Shown: positions 1 through 8,119 of the stretch, piece by piece
Layout: the number at the start of each line of letters is the position of its first letter
How positions within the stretch are numbered: position 1 is the first letter of the stretch
Assembly: GCF_004342585.1 (NCBI RefSeq)
Contig: NZ_SLZQ01000016.1
Coordinates: 19,319 to 83,318, forward strand
From: Paucimonas lemoignei
Lineage (GTDB): Bacteria; Pseudomonadota; Gammaproteobacteria; Burkholderiales; Burkholderiaceae_D
Direction: 5' to 3'
Length of the DNA stretch: 64,000 bases
Program-made: the position numbers and the translations under genes
The notes under the pieces: generated by a model
Seen by the model: only the letters and a program-made list of their open reading frames with translations
What the model was told of the DNA's origin: nothing
The model's database searches: none

Positions 1-259
1 GATTCTTCACGACATGGGCATTGGTGATGACGCTCAAGCCGTCACCGACGGCAAAGCCGGTGCCGAAGAAAACCCCGGCAGGGCTGCGGGTCTTCAGATA
101 GCTGCCGATGCCGACAACGGAAGGCTTGACCACTTCGATGGTTCGCGGCAGATCGCCAGCGGCGGCCGCAACAGTATTAAGTAATAAGCCCGCGATGAAT
201 ACGCAGGCTGGCAGGCAACGCGGCACGTTGATCAGTACGCGGGACAATTGCCGCCTCAA
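1..259 (-). CDS. Trypsin-like (HtrA/S1C type) serine protease, N-terminal part only
   Basis: The gene runs off the left edge, so only about 86 N-terminal residues are present. They show a hydrophobic signal segment (CVFIAGLLLNTVAAAA), then a start like that of Deg-type proteases (IEVVKPSVVGIGSY) and the block GTGFAVGDGLSVITNAHVV, where the final His is the first residue of the Ser-protease triad. The Asp and Ser lie outside the window. The chosen start is a TTG whose last two bases overlap the TGA of the ZIP gene (TTGA), suggesting coupled translation. An in-frame GTG at 226 would also give a clean signal peptide. Export to the periplasm is inferred. Confidence 0.72.
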   Translation of the reverse strand, partial: MRRQLSRVLINVPRCLPACVFIAGLLLNTVAAAAGDLPRTIEVVKPSVVGIGSYLKTRSPAGVFFGTGFAVGDGLSVITNAHVVKN

Positions 260-996
260 TGCGCGTGACCGGTCAGCACCAGAACCACCGCCACGCCGAG
301 CGCGACCAGAATAATCTGCGGGATCGTTTCGCGCACGGTGGCGCGGCGCTGCATCTGCGGCATCAGGTCGCTGACGGCAATGTAGATGAATCCCGATGAG
401 GCAAACACCAGCACGTAGGGGATCCAGTCGGTGGCAAGCCCCAGGGTGAAGTAGCCGAGCACGCCGCCGGCCACCGCCATCAGGCTGCACAAGAGGTTGT
501 AGACATACGCGCGGGTGCGCGAAAAGCCGGCATTGAGCAAGACGATGAAGTCGCCGATTTCCTGCGGAATTTCGTGGGCGATGATGGCCACCGCGGCGAT
601 GATGCCCAGGCTGGGGTCGGAAAGAAAAGCCGCCGCGATCAGAATGCCATCGGTGAAGTTGTGCAGACCGTCGCCGACCAGGATCATCCAGCCAGACTTG
701 CCGGCCTCATGGGCATCATGCCCATGTTCGTGGTGATGGCCATCGCCCTCGTAATGGTGTGAATGGCGCAGGATGGCCATCTTCTCCAGCAGGAAAAAGC
801 CGAGCAATCCTCCCAGCAGCGTGGCGAACAAGGCATGGGTATCGGCATGCGACTCGAAAGCCTTCGGCAAGGCGTGCAGCAGGGAAGTCGACAGCAGGAT
901 GCCAACAGACAGGCTGACCATGCGGTCCACCACACGCCCCAGCAAGCCGAAGGAAAGAATCGCGGCTGCGGAAATGCTGATCACGCCCGCCAGCAT
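256..996 (-). CDS. ZIP-family divalent metal transporter
   Basis: Inner-membrane permease of 246 residues, expected to import or move Zn or related divalent metals. It has about eight hydrophobic segments, a His-rich cytoplasmic loop near residues 76-100 (HSHHYEGDGHHHEHGHDAHE), and the two metal-site signatures HNFTDG (TM4) and HEIPQEIGD (TM5). The family is clear but the metal cannot be told from sequence. The ATG at 996 is used; the frame is open a little further upstream but offers only rare start codons. It overlaps the following protease gene by a few bases, so the two are probably co-transcribed. I saw no obvious Zur-type operator upstream. Confidence 0.88.
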   Translation of the reverse strand: MLAGVISISAAAILSFGLLGRVVDRMVSLSVGILLSTSLLHALPKAFESHADTHALFATLLGGLLGFFLLEKMAILRHSHHYEGDGHHHEHGHDAHEAGKSGWMILVGDGLHNFTDGILIAAAFLSDPSLGIIAAVAIIAHEIPQEIGDFIVLLNAGFSRTRAYVYNLLCSLMAVAGGVLGYFTLGLATDWIPYVLVFASSGFIYIAVSDLMPQMQRRATVRETIPQIILVALGVAVVLVLTGHAH

Positions 997-1114
997 GGTG
1001 GTCAGCAGGATGGATGTCAGCGTGGAGTTAATTTTGAGACCTGTGTGTTACGGAAAAGGAGGCAAATTAAAACACATGCGCCAGGTTTCGGCAAACGCCT
1101 GGCGTAAGCCATCA

Positions 1115-1140
1115 TGAAAAAGCACGGCTTGCTGCCGTGC
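1115..1140 (-). terminator. Intrinsic terminator of the dienelactone hydrolase gene
   Basis: Perfect 7-bp stem GCACGGC/GCCGTGC with a 5-nt loop (1122-1140), followed on the minus strand by five T. It lies 23 bp past the stop codon at 1164. Confidence 0.75.
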
Positions 1141-1163
1141 CCTTCACTGCCATGGCCTCAAGC

Positions 1164-2048
1164 TCAAGCTACGCCGTGCGCCTTGAACCACGCAAGGCAG
1201 CGGCGCCAGCCATCCTTGGCCGCCGCTTCCACATAGCTGGGCCGGTAATCGGCATGGAAGGCATGTCCCGCTTCCGGATACACGAAGATCTCCGACTTGC
1301 TACCGCCCTTCTCCAGCGCCGCCCGCATCCGCTCGACCGTGTCCAGCGGAATGCCATTATCCTTGCCGCCGTAGAGTCCCAGCACCGGCACGGTGAGGTC
1401 GGCAGCGATATCGACCGGGTGACGCGGCGTCAGCCCGGTCTTGTCGCCAACCAGCCGGCCATACCAGGCCACGCCGGCCTTGACCTTGGGATTGTGCGCG
1501 GCATACAGCCAGGTGATGCGGCCGCCCCAGCAAAATCCGGTGATGCCGAGCTTGTCGACATTGCCGCCATGTTCCGCCGCCCATGCCACGCAGGCATCGA
1601 GGTCGGCCATCACTTGCGCGTCCGGCACCTTGGAGACGACTTCCTTCATCAATTCGGCAATCGAACTGTAGGCTCCCGCATTGCCCTGGCGGACAAACAG
1701 GTCGGGCGCCAGGGCCAGGTAGCCCAGTTTGGCGAAACGGCGCGCGACATCGGCGATATGCTCGTGCACGCCAAAGATTTCCGACACCACCAGCACGACC
1801 GGCAGCTTGGTCTTGCCCTTGGGCTGGGCCCGATAGACCGGCACTTTCTGTCCCTTGACCGTCAGCGTGATCTCGCCGGCATCCAGGCCTTCGGTATCGG
1901 TCTTGATCATGGTTTGCGCGCAAACCGGCAGCGCCGCCGCGGCAAAACCGCTGCCCAATGCCACCTTCATGAACAAACGGCGGTCGAGCGCATCCGACAA
2001 GGGTGTCTTCGCCGCCAGGCTATCGATCTCCAGTTCCATATCCTTCAT
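1164..2048 (-). CDS. Dienelactone hydrolase family protein, Tat-exported
   Basis: Alpha/beta hydrolase of 294 residues. The nucleophile motif GFCWGG carries the Cys used by dienelactone hydrolases, the acid is in GGKDNG and the His in AGHAFH, so the Cys-Asp-His triad is complete. The N-terminus has a twin-arginine-like signal (DRRLFMKVALGSGFAAAALP, then CAQ), implying export in folded form. The frame extends to a TTG at 2063, but the ATG at 2048 has a GAGGGAG ribosome site 6 nt upstream and is preferred. The substrate is unknown; the family ranges from chlorocatechol breakdown to general carboxylesterases. Monocistronic, with its own terminator. Confidence 0.88.
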   Translation of the reverse strand: MKDMELEIDSLAAKTPLSDALDRRLFMKVALGSGFAAAALPVCAQTMIKTDTEGLDAGEITLTVKGQKVPVYRAQPKGKTKLPVVLVVSEIFGVHEHIADVARRFAKLGYLALAPDLFVRQGNAGAYSSIAELMKEVVSKVPDAQVMADLDACVAWAAEHGGNVDKLGITGFCWGGRITWLYAAHNPKVKAGVAWYGRLVGDKTGLTPRHPVDIAADLTVPVLGLYGGKDNGIPLDTVERMRAALEKGGSKSEIFVYPEAGHAFHADYRPSYVEAAAKDGWRRCLAWFKAHGVA

Positions 2049-2153
2049 GCACTTCTCCCTCAATGATCAAGTTGACACGTCAGAATGACGCCGACAGCAT
2101 AACAAGAACCTGCCGCCCGATTGCCTGTAGCAGCTTACCGATTTTGATCTGGC

Positions 2154-4913
2154 TTAATGCGCCTCATCCCAATTATTGCCGACACCGACTTCGGCAATCA
2201 GCGGCACCTTCAATGTCGCCACGCCGGCCATCAATTGCGGCAGCTTTTCACGTATCGTCGCCAGCTCGCTTTCCGGCACTTCCAGCACCAGTTCATCGTG
2301 CACCTGCATCACCATCTTGGATTGCAAGCCCTCCTTTTCCAGCCAGTCCTGCACCGCGATCATCGATAGCTTGATCAGATCGGCAGCGGTACCCTGCATC
2401 GGCGCATTGATGGCGGCGCGCTCGGCAGCCTGGCGGCGCGGGCCGTTAGGCGAATTGATTTCCGGCAGCCACAGGCGGCGGCCGAACACGGTTTCCACGT
2501 AACCGCGCGCCTTGGCCTGGGCGCGCGTATCGGCCATGTACTGCGCCACGCCGGCAAAGCGCTGAAAATACTTTTCGATATACATCTGCGCCGCCGAGCG
2601 CTCGATGCCGAGGTTGGACGCGAGGCCAAAGGCGCTCATGCCATAGATCAGACCGAAGTTGATGACCTTGGCATAGCGGCGCTGTTCGCTGGTCACTTCG
2701 TCCTTGGACACGCTAAAGATTTCGGAAGCGGTGGCGCGATGAATGTCGATGCCCTCGGCGAAGGCACGCAGCATGTTGGCATCTTCCGAGATGTGCGCCA
2801 TGATGCGCAATTCGATCTGCGAATAGTCGGCCGAGACGATCACGCTGCCCGGCGGCGCGATGAACGCTTCGCGGATGCGCCGGCCTTCGGTATTGCGGAT
2901 CGGGATATTCTGCAGGTTGGGATCGTTCGAGGCCAGCCGGCCAGTCACGGCGACCGCTTGCGCATAATTGGTATGCACGCGGCCCGTATTCGGGTCGATC
3001 ATCTTCGGCAGCTTGTCGGTATAGGTCGACTTCAGCTTGGACAGGCTGCGGTAGTCGAGCAGGATCTGCGGCAGCGGATAATCCTCGGCCAGCTTCTGCA
3101 ACACTTCCTCGTCAGTGGAAGGCGAGCCGGATGGCGTCTTTTTCACGACCGGCAATTTAAGCTTGTCGAAAAAGATGTCGCAAATCTGCTTGGGCGAATT
3201 CAGGTTGAATGGCTGGCCAGCCAGCTCATGCGCCTGCCGCTCCAGCTCCATCATGCGATGGCCCAGCTCATTGGATTGCGCTTCCAGCTTTTGCGGATCG
3301 ATCAGCACCCCATTGCGCTCGATTTTCTGCAGCACGATCGAAGTCGGCAATTCGATCTTTTCGTAAATGTAGTTCAGTCCAGGGACTTCCTGGATGCGCG
3401 GCCACAATGCCTCATGCAACTGCAGCGTGATATCGGCATCCTCGGCGGCGTACTCGGTCGCCCGCGTGATTTCCACTTCATCGAAACAGATCTGCGACGC
3501 GCCCTTGCCGCACACCTGCTCGTAAGTGACAGTCTTGCGGTTCAGGTGGCGCTGCGCCAGGCTATCCATGTCATGCGTGCGATGGGATTCGAGCACGTAG
3601 GATTCCAGCAAGGTGTCATGCACGATGCCGCGCAGTTGCACGCCATGGTTGGCGAAGATATGGCTATCGTATTTCAAGTGCTGGCCAAGCTTGGGCTTGC
3701 TCGGGTCTTCCAGCCAGTCGCGCAATTCGCTGAGCACGAATTCGCGGCTCAACTGCGTTGGCGCTCCCTGATACGCATGGGCGACGGGAATGTAGGCAGC
3801 CTTGCCGGCTTCGCAGCAAAGCGAAATGCCGACCAGTTGCGCCTGCATGGAATTGAGCGACGTGGTTTCGGTATCGACCGCAGTCAGCTGCGCGGCATTG
3901 ATCCGCTCCAGCCAGAGCTCCAGCTGCTCTTCCGTCAGCACCGTCCCGTAATCGGCGGCAGGCAGGGACTCGGAAGCAAACAGCGCGCCCTGGGCTTGGC
4001 CTGCGCCGGCATTGGATGCAACGGAAGCGGCTGCCTGCTGTTTGGCGCCATCGCCTTCCGTGGCTTCGCGCAGCCAGGTCTTGAAACCGTAGCGGCGATA
4101 GATATCGATCAGCGCTTCACGGTTCGGTTGCTGCGCCGGCAGCGATTCGGCGATCGACAACATGTGCTTGGCCAGATCGCAATCGGTTTTCACGGTCACC
4201 AGCACGCGCGCCTTCGGCAGCCAGTCGAGCGAGTTGCGCAGGTTCTCGCCCACCACGCCGGTGATCTTGTCGGCATTGGCGATGACGCCATCGAGGCTGC
4301 CGTATTGCGTGAGCCACTTGACCGCTGTCTTCGGCCCGACCTTGGGCACGCCGGGCACATTGTCGACTGTATCGCCCACCAGCGTCAGGTAATCGACGAT
4401 CAGCTCCGGCGGCACGCCGAACTTGCCGATCACGCCTTCGCGGTCGAGCTTTTCATTGCTCATGGTATTAACCAGCGTGACTTGACCATTCACCAGTTGC
4501 GCCAGGTCCTTGTCGCCGGTGGAAATGATGCATTCCATGTCGTGTTTGACGGCTTCCACGGCAAGGGTGCCGATGACGTCGTCAGCCTCGATGCCTTCCA
4601 CCGCCAGCACCGGCCAGCCCATCGCCTTGACGGCGGCATGGATCGGCTCGACCTGGCGCACCAGGTCTTCCGGCATGCTGGCGCGATTGGCCTTGTATTC
4701 GGCATAGAGATCGTCGCGGAAGGTCTTGCCTTTTGCGTCGAAGACACAGGCAATGTATGCTGCCGGATAGTCACTGTGCAGCCGGCGCAGCATGTTGATC
4801 ATGCCGTACAGCGCGCCGGTGGGTTCACCTTCTGCATTGCGCAAGTCGGGCATGGCATGGAAAGCGCGGTACAGATAACTGGAACCGTCAACGAGCAATA
4901 AGGTTTTTTGCAT
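2154..4913 (-). CDS. polA: DNA polymerase I
   Basis: Family A polymerase of 919 residues for Okazaki fragment maturation and repair. Three parts are visible: an N-terminal 5'-3' exonuclease (LLLVDGSSYLYRAFHA at the start; GDKDLAQLV; GPKTAVKWL helix-hairpin-helix), a proofreading 3'-5' exonuclease beginning near residue 330 (VDTETTSLN, YAAEDADITL), and the polymerase core with motif A (SADYSQIELRIMAH), motif B (RRYAKVINFGLIYGMSAFG) and motif C (MQVHDELVLEVP). Both nuclease domains look intact. The start is the ATG at 4913, matching the family N-terminus; the upstream 17-codon extension has no support. Its start codon abuts that of the divergent LOG gene with no spacer. Confidence 0.98.
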   Translation of the reverse strand: MQKTLLLVDGSSYLYRAFHAMPDLRNAEGEPTGALYGMINMLRRLHSDYPAAYIACVFDAKGKTFRDDLYAEYKANRASMPEDLVRQVEPIHAAVKAMGWPVLAVEGIEADDVIGTLAVEAVKHDMECIISTGDKDLAQLVNGQVTLVNTMSNEKLDREGVIGKFGVPPELIVDYLTLVGDTVDNVPGVPKVGPKTAVKWLTQYGSLDGVIANADKITGVVGENLRNSLDWLPKARVLVTVKTDCDLAKHMLSIAESLPAQQPNREALIDIYRRYGFKTWLREATEGDGAKQQAAASVASNAGAGQAQGALFASESLPAADYGTVLTEEQLELWLERINAAQLTAVDTETTSLNSMQAQLVGISLCCEAGKAAYIPVAHAYQGAPTQLSREFVLSELRDWLEDPSKPKLGQHLKYDSHIFANHGVQLRGIVHDTLLESYVLESHRTHDMDSLAQRHLNRKTVTYEQVCGKGASQICFDEVEITRATEYAAEDADITLQLHEALWPRIQEVPGLNYIYEKIELPTSIVLQKIERNGVLIDPQKLEAQSNELGHRMMELERQAHELAGQPFNLNSPKQICDIFFDKLKLPVVKKTPSGSPSTDEEVLQKLAEDYPLPQILLDYRSLSKLKSTYTDKLPKMIDPNTGRVHTNYAQAVAVTGRLASNDPNLQNIPIRNTEGRRIREAFIAPPGSVIVSADYSQIELRIMAHISEDANMLRAFAEGIDIHRATASEIFSVSKDEVTSEQRRYAKVINFGLIYGMSAFGLASNLGIERSAAQMYIEKYFQRFAGVAQYMADTRAQAKARGYVETVFGRRLWLPEINSPNGPRRQAAERAAINAPMQGTAADLIKLSMIAVQDWLEKEGLQSKMVMQVHDELVLEVPESELATIREKLPQLMAGVATLKVPLIAEVGVGNNWDEAH

Positions 4914-5657
4914 ATGGAAGAGAATGAAAAAAGGCCGCCGCGCCCACGGCTGCGGCAGTTGCATGACGTGGAACGGGCCACCGCCAAAAAGGCGCGCGAA
5001 TCATGGCATATGTTCACGATTATGGCAGAATTTATCGAAGCCACGGAACAGCTCTCCGAACTGCGGCCGGCGGTTTCCATCTTCGGTTCGGCACGCATCA
5101 AACCGGAAGACCCCTATTATCAGAAGGGCGTCGAGATTGCCCGCCGGCTCTCCGACGCCGGCCTGGCAGTCATCTCCGGCGGCGGCCCCGGCATTATGGA
5201 AGCCGCCAACAAGGGCGCGTTCGAAGGCAAGTCGCTGTCGGTCGGCTTGAACATCCAGCTACCGCGCGAACAGGTCAGCAATATCTGGCAAGACATTTCG
5301 CTGAGCTTCCGCCATTTTTACGCCCGCAAGGTTGCCTTCGTTAAGTATGCCGATGCCTATGTAGTTTTGCCTGGCGGCTTTGGCACGCTGGATGAAATGA
5401 CCGAAGTATTAACCCTGATCCAGACCGGCAAGACGCGGCGCATTCCGGTCATCCTGGTCGGCATCGCTTTCTGGCGCGGCTTGATCGACTGGTTCCAGAA
5501 CACGCTCGTCAAGAATGGCATGATCGATCCAGCAGACCTGGACATTGTGCAATTGATCGATGAACCGGCGCATGTCGTCGATGCCATTTTTGCATTTTAC
5601 GAAGAGCGCGATTTCGAACCCAGCGACGACGAAAAGCAAAAAGCCCTCTATCTGTAG
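4914..5657 (+). CDS. LOG-family (TIGR00730-type) Rossmann-fold protein
   Basis: Protein of 247 residues with both LOG signatures: GGGPGIMEAANKGA and PGGFGTLDE. These mark the nucleotide 5'-monophosphate phosphoribohydrolase fold (cytokinin-activating enzymes in plants, PpnN-like nucleosidases in bacteria). The bacterial role is probably nucleotide turnover, which is inference. The N-terminal 30 residues are basic and Pro-rich. The ATG at 4914 forms a CATATG palindrome with the polA start, leaving no room for a separate promoter or Shine-Dalgarno site; in-frame TTG, GTG and ATG codons (4959, 4968, 5010) are possible alternatives. Confidence 0.88.
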   Translation: MEENEKRPPRPRLRQLHDVERATAKKARESWHMFTIMAEFIEATEQLSELRPAVSIFGSARIKPEDPYYQKGVEIARRLSDAGLAVISGGGPGIMEAANKGAFEGKSLSVGLNIQLPREQVSNIWQDISLSFRHFYARKVAFVKYADAYVVLPGGFGTLDEMTEVLTLIQTGKTRRIPVILVGIAFWRGLIDWFQNTLVKNGMIDPADLDIVQLIDEPAHVVDAIFAFYEERDFEPSDDEKQKALYL

Positions 5658-5804
5658 GAATCAGGCAGCTTACTGCGGATTAATTGCAGAAAAATCAGCG
5701 TGGTTTGCTACAATGAACATGTCTGCGGCACTTACAGGTTTCACCAGTTTTCAAGCCGATATGTTGCCCGGCGTCCGATTTCGCTGATCCAATCACAGAA
5801 CACT

Positions 5805-6242
5805 ATGCGCTCGATTCGCACTCATCTCTTGACCGGCATGTGGATGGCCGCTGCCATGGCAGCAAGTTTGCCGGCCCTGGCCCAGCAATCCGCGGAAGCG
5901 CCGCCGCCTCCGCGCCTGGAAAAGCTCGAAGAAGGCGAAGCGCCCGCCGTCACCATCACGCCGCCTTCGGAGCGGGCCACGATCACGGAAAAGCGTGCTC
6001 CTGGCGGCAAGCGCACGGAAGTCAAGGTCAAAAGCGGCAAGAGCACCTATCGCGTGCAGCCTTCCGATGAGCCGGGCAATGCCCAGCAAGGCGATGGCCA
6101 GAGCATTGCCGCCAAGCCGGCGCAGTGGGAAGTCATGCAATTCGATCTAAGCCGGGGCAAGAAAGTGCAGCAAGAACCGGAGGAACCGCCGCCAAGCCTG
6201 CCGCCCAACCCGAACAAGAATCCGGCGCCAACCAAAAAATAA
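5805..6242 (+). CDS. Exported DUF2782-family protein
   Basis: Small secreted protein of 145 residues. The ATG at 5805 starts a clear signal peptide (MRSIRTHLLTGMWMAAAM, cleaved after ALA-Q). The mature part is Pro- and charge-rich, with the DUF2782-like strand pattern around VTITPPSERATITEKR and TEVKVKSGKSTYRVQP, and ends in a Pro/Asn-rich tail. Genes of this family often sit beside polA and thrB in beta- and gammaproteobacteria, as here. Function is unknown. The frame is open to 5700, but that extension lacks a signal-peptide logic. A weak promoter (TTGCAG, 19 nt, TACAAT at 5684-5714) may serve it. A terminator follows its stop. Confidence 0.75.
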   Translation: MRSIRTHLLTGMWMAAAMAASLPALAQQSAEAPPPPRLEKLEEGEAPAVTITPPSERATITEKRAPGGKRTEVKVKSGKSTYRVQPSDEPGNAQQGDGQSIAAKPAQWEVMQFDLSRGKKVQQEPEEPPPSLPPNPNKNPAPTKK

Positions 6243-6259
6243 ATTCCCTGAGACCTGGC

Positions 6260-6285
6260 CGCGCTGGAAACAGCGCGCTATTTTT
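6260..6285 (+). terminator. Terminator-like hairpin between the DUF2782 gene and thrB
   Basis: Stem CGCGCTG/CAGCGCG with a GAAA tetraloop (6260-6277), followed by CTATTTTTAT. It ends about 10 nt before the thrB start codon, so it either isolates thrB or tunes readthrough into it. Confidence 0.65.
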
Positions 6286-6295
6286 ATATTAAGTC

Positions 6296-7252
6296 ATGGC
6301 AGTATTTACTTCGGTCAGCCTGGATGACCTGACCCAATGGATGACCCAGTTCCCGCTCGGCAAACCGCTGGCGCTGAAGGGCATTTCCACCGGCATCGAA
6401 AACAGCAATTTCTTCCTGACGACCGAAACCGGCGAATACGTTCTGACCATTTTCGAAAAGCTGAGCTTCGAGCAGCTGCCGTTTTATCTGCATCTGATGC
6501 GCCACCTGGCGCAGCATGACGTGCTGGTGCCGGCGCCGATCGCCAATGACAAAGGCGAGATCCTGCACAGCCTGCATGGCAAGCCCGCCGCTATCGTCAC
6601 CCGCCTGCAAGGCGCCTGCCAGTTGGCGCCGCAACCGGTGCATTGCGCCGCCGTCGGCACCATGCTGGCCCGGATGCACCTGGCCGGGCGCGATTTCGGC
6701 ATGAGCCAGCCCAACCTGCGCGGCCTGGATTGGTGGCGCGCCACCACGCCTACCGTCCTGCCTTACCTGACGGAAGATGGCAAGCACCTGCTGCGGGCGG
6801 AAATGCATTTCCAGGAAGCCTTTGCCAGTTCCGCGCTCTATCATCGTTTGCCGCGCGGCCCAGTCCATGCCGACCTGTTCCGCGACAATGTGATGTTCGA
6901 TGGCGAGCGCCTGACCGGTTTCTTCGATTTTTATTTTGCCGGCTGCGATACCTGGCTATTCGATGCGGCGGTCACGGTCAACGACTGGTGCATCGACCTG
7001 GCCACCGGCGCGTTCGATGAAGCCCGCGTGCGCGCGCTGCTGGATGCCTATCAGGCGGTGCGCCCCTTCACCGAAGAAGAGCAGGCTTCCTGGCAAGCCA
7101 TGCTGCGCGCCGGCGCCTTCCGTTTCTGGCTCTCGCGCCTGTACGACTATTACCTGCCGCGCGACGCCGAAATGCTGACGCCGCACGACCCGACCCATTT
7201 CGAGCGCATTTTACGCCTGCGTATCGACGGCGCCATTCCGCCTCTCGTCTGA
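6296..7252 (+). CDS. thrB: Homoserine kinase, APH-fold type
   Basis: Phosphorylates L-homoserine with ATP, the step before threonine synthase. At 318 residues it has the length and start of the aminoglycoside-phosphotransferase-like ThrB ([27 protein letters not shown]), the catalytic loop [11 protein letters not shown] near residue 190 and the metal-binding block GFFDFYFAG. This is not the GHMP-type kinase of enterobacteria. There is no Shine-Dalgarno sequence: the 20 nt before the ATG are the T-rich tail of a hairpin. One base separates its stop from the next gene's start, so the two are surely co-translated. Confidence 0.95.
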   Translation: MAVFTSVSLDDLTQWMTQFPLGKPLALKGISTGIENSNFFLTTETGEYVLTIFEKLSFEQLPFYLHLMRHLAQHDVLVPAPIANDKGEILHSLHGKPAAIVTRLQGACQLAPQPVHCAAVGTMLARMHLAGRDFGMSQPNLRGLDWWRATTPTVLPYLTEDGKHLLRAEMHFQEAFASSALYHRLPRGPVHADLFRDNVMFDGERLTGFFDFYFAGCDTWLFDAAVTVNDWCIDLATGAFDEARVRALLDAYQAVRPFTEEEQASWQAMLRAGAFRFWLSRLYDYYLPRDAEMLTPHDPTHFERILRLRIDGAIPPLV

Positions 7253-7253
7253 C

Positions 7254-8042
7254 ATGAATAAACTGCCCGCTTCCACCGGCTGGCTCTGGGTCAAGCAAGG
7301 CTTCGCCTTGTTCCGCAAGCAGCCCGCCGAACTCTCGACGCTATTCATCAGTTACATGTTCCTGATGCTGGCGATGAACATCATTCCCGTCGTCGGCGCC
7401 GTGCTGCCGGTGATACTGGTGCCGGTATTCGCGATGGCATTCATGCAGGCTTGCGTGCATGTCGAACAAGGAAAGCGCGTCTATCCGAACCTGCTGCTGA
7501 CGGGATTTCGCTCGCCGGCATTCCGCTCGCTCGTGCTGCTGGGCGTGCTGTATATCGTGGCGGCGCTGCTGGCAGTGGCGGCATCGAGCCTGGTCGACGG
7601 CGGCGTGTTCTGGAATGTCATGAATGGGAAGGTGGCGCTGGATTCGGAAGAAGTGCGCAATTCATCCATGCCCCTGGGGATGCTGTTTTCCGCCGTGGTC
7701 TATACGCCAGCAGCCATGGCATTCTGGTATGCCGCACCGCTGCTGGCCTGGAAAAACATGAGCCTGTCCAAGGCGGTGTTTTACAGCTTCTTTACCGTGA
7801 AAAATGCCGGCAGGGCCTTCATCGTGTATGCCCTTGCCTGGTTCTGCCTGGGCATTCTGCTGCCGACCATCGTCAGTACCTTCCTGGCCCTGCTGGGAAG
7901 CCGCACCTTGGCTGTCTTCGTGCTGATGCCGCTATCGATCGTCATGACGATCGTGATGTATTGCTCGTTCTATCCGATGTACACGGAATTCTTCGGCCGG
8001 CCCTATGCGCCGCAGCAACCCGCCGACCAGGCAAGCGAATAA
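7254..8042 (+). CDS. BPSS1780-family multi-pass membrane protein
   Basis: Membrane protein of 262 residues with about six hydrophobic segments (around residues 28-65, 85-110, 140-160, 180-205, 210-235). The N-terminal GWLWVKQGFALFRKQPAE is typical of the BPSS1780 family, commonly found right after thrB in Burkholderiales. No catalytic motif is visible and the function is unknown. It starts one base after the thrB stop. It converges on uvrD; a hairpin without a T-run (CCTGCCGC/GCGGCAGG, 8057-8079) lies just beyond the stop. Confidence 0.8.
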   Translation: MNKLPASTGWLWVKQGFALFRKQPAELSTLFISYMFLMLAMNIIPVVGAVLPVILVPVFAMAFMQACVHVEQGKRVYPNLLLTGFRSPAFRSLVLLGVLYIVAALLAVAASSLVDGGVFWNVMNGKVALDSEEVRNSSMPLGMLFSAVVYTPAAMAFWYAAPLLAWKNMSLSKAVFYSFFTVKNAGRAFIVYALAWFCLGILLPTIVSTFLALLGSRTLAVFVLMPLSIVMTIVMYCSFYPMYTEFFGRPYAPQQPADQASE

Positions 8043-8056
8043 TCCGGCAACGTAGT

Positions 8057-8079
8057 CCTGCCGCGAGCTCGGCGGCAGG
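8057..8079. terminator. Hairpin between convergent BPSS1780 and uvrD genes
   Basis: Perfect 8-bp inverted repeat CCTGCCGC/GCGGCAGG with a 7-nt loop. No T-tract follows on either strand, so a role in termination is tentative. Confidence 0.35.
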
Positions 8080-8119
8080 GTCTTGATGAAGCGGATGCGC
8101 CAGCGCACATCCGGTCCGG

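Noticed and set aside
1079..1104. Inverted repeat CGCCAGG/CCTGGCG upstream of the ZIP gene as a metal-regulator operator
   Set aside because: GC-rich and unlike the AT-rich Zur consensus; it could as well be part of the convergent end region.
2739..4901. 720-codon plus-strand ORF opposite polA
   Set aside because: Shadow of the GC-rich third positions of polA; no domain or ribosome site, and polA is certain.
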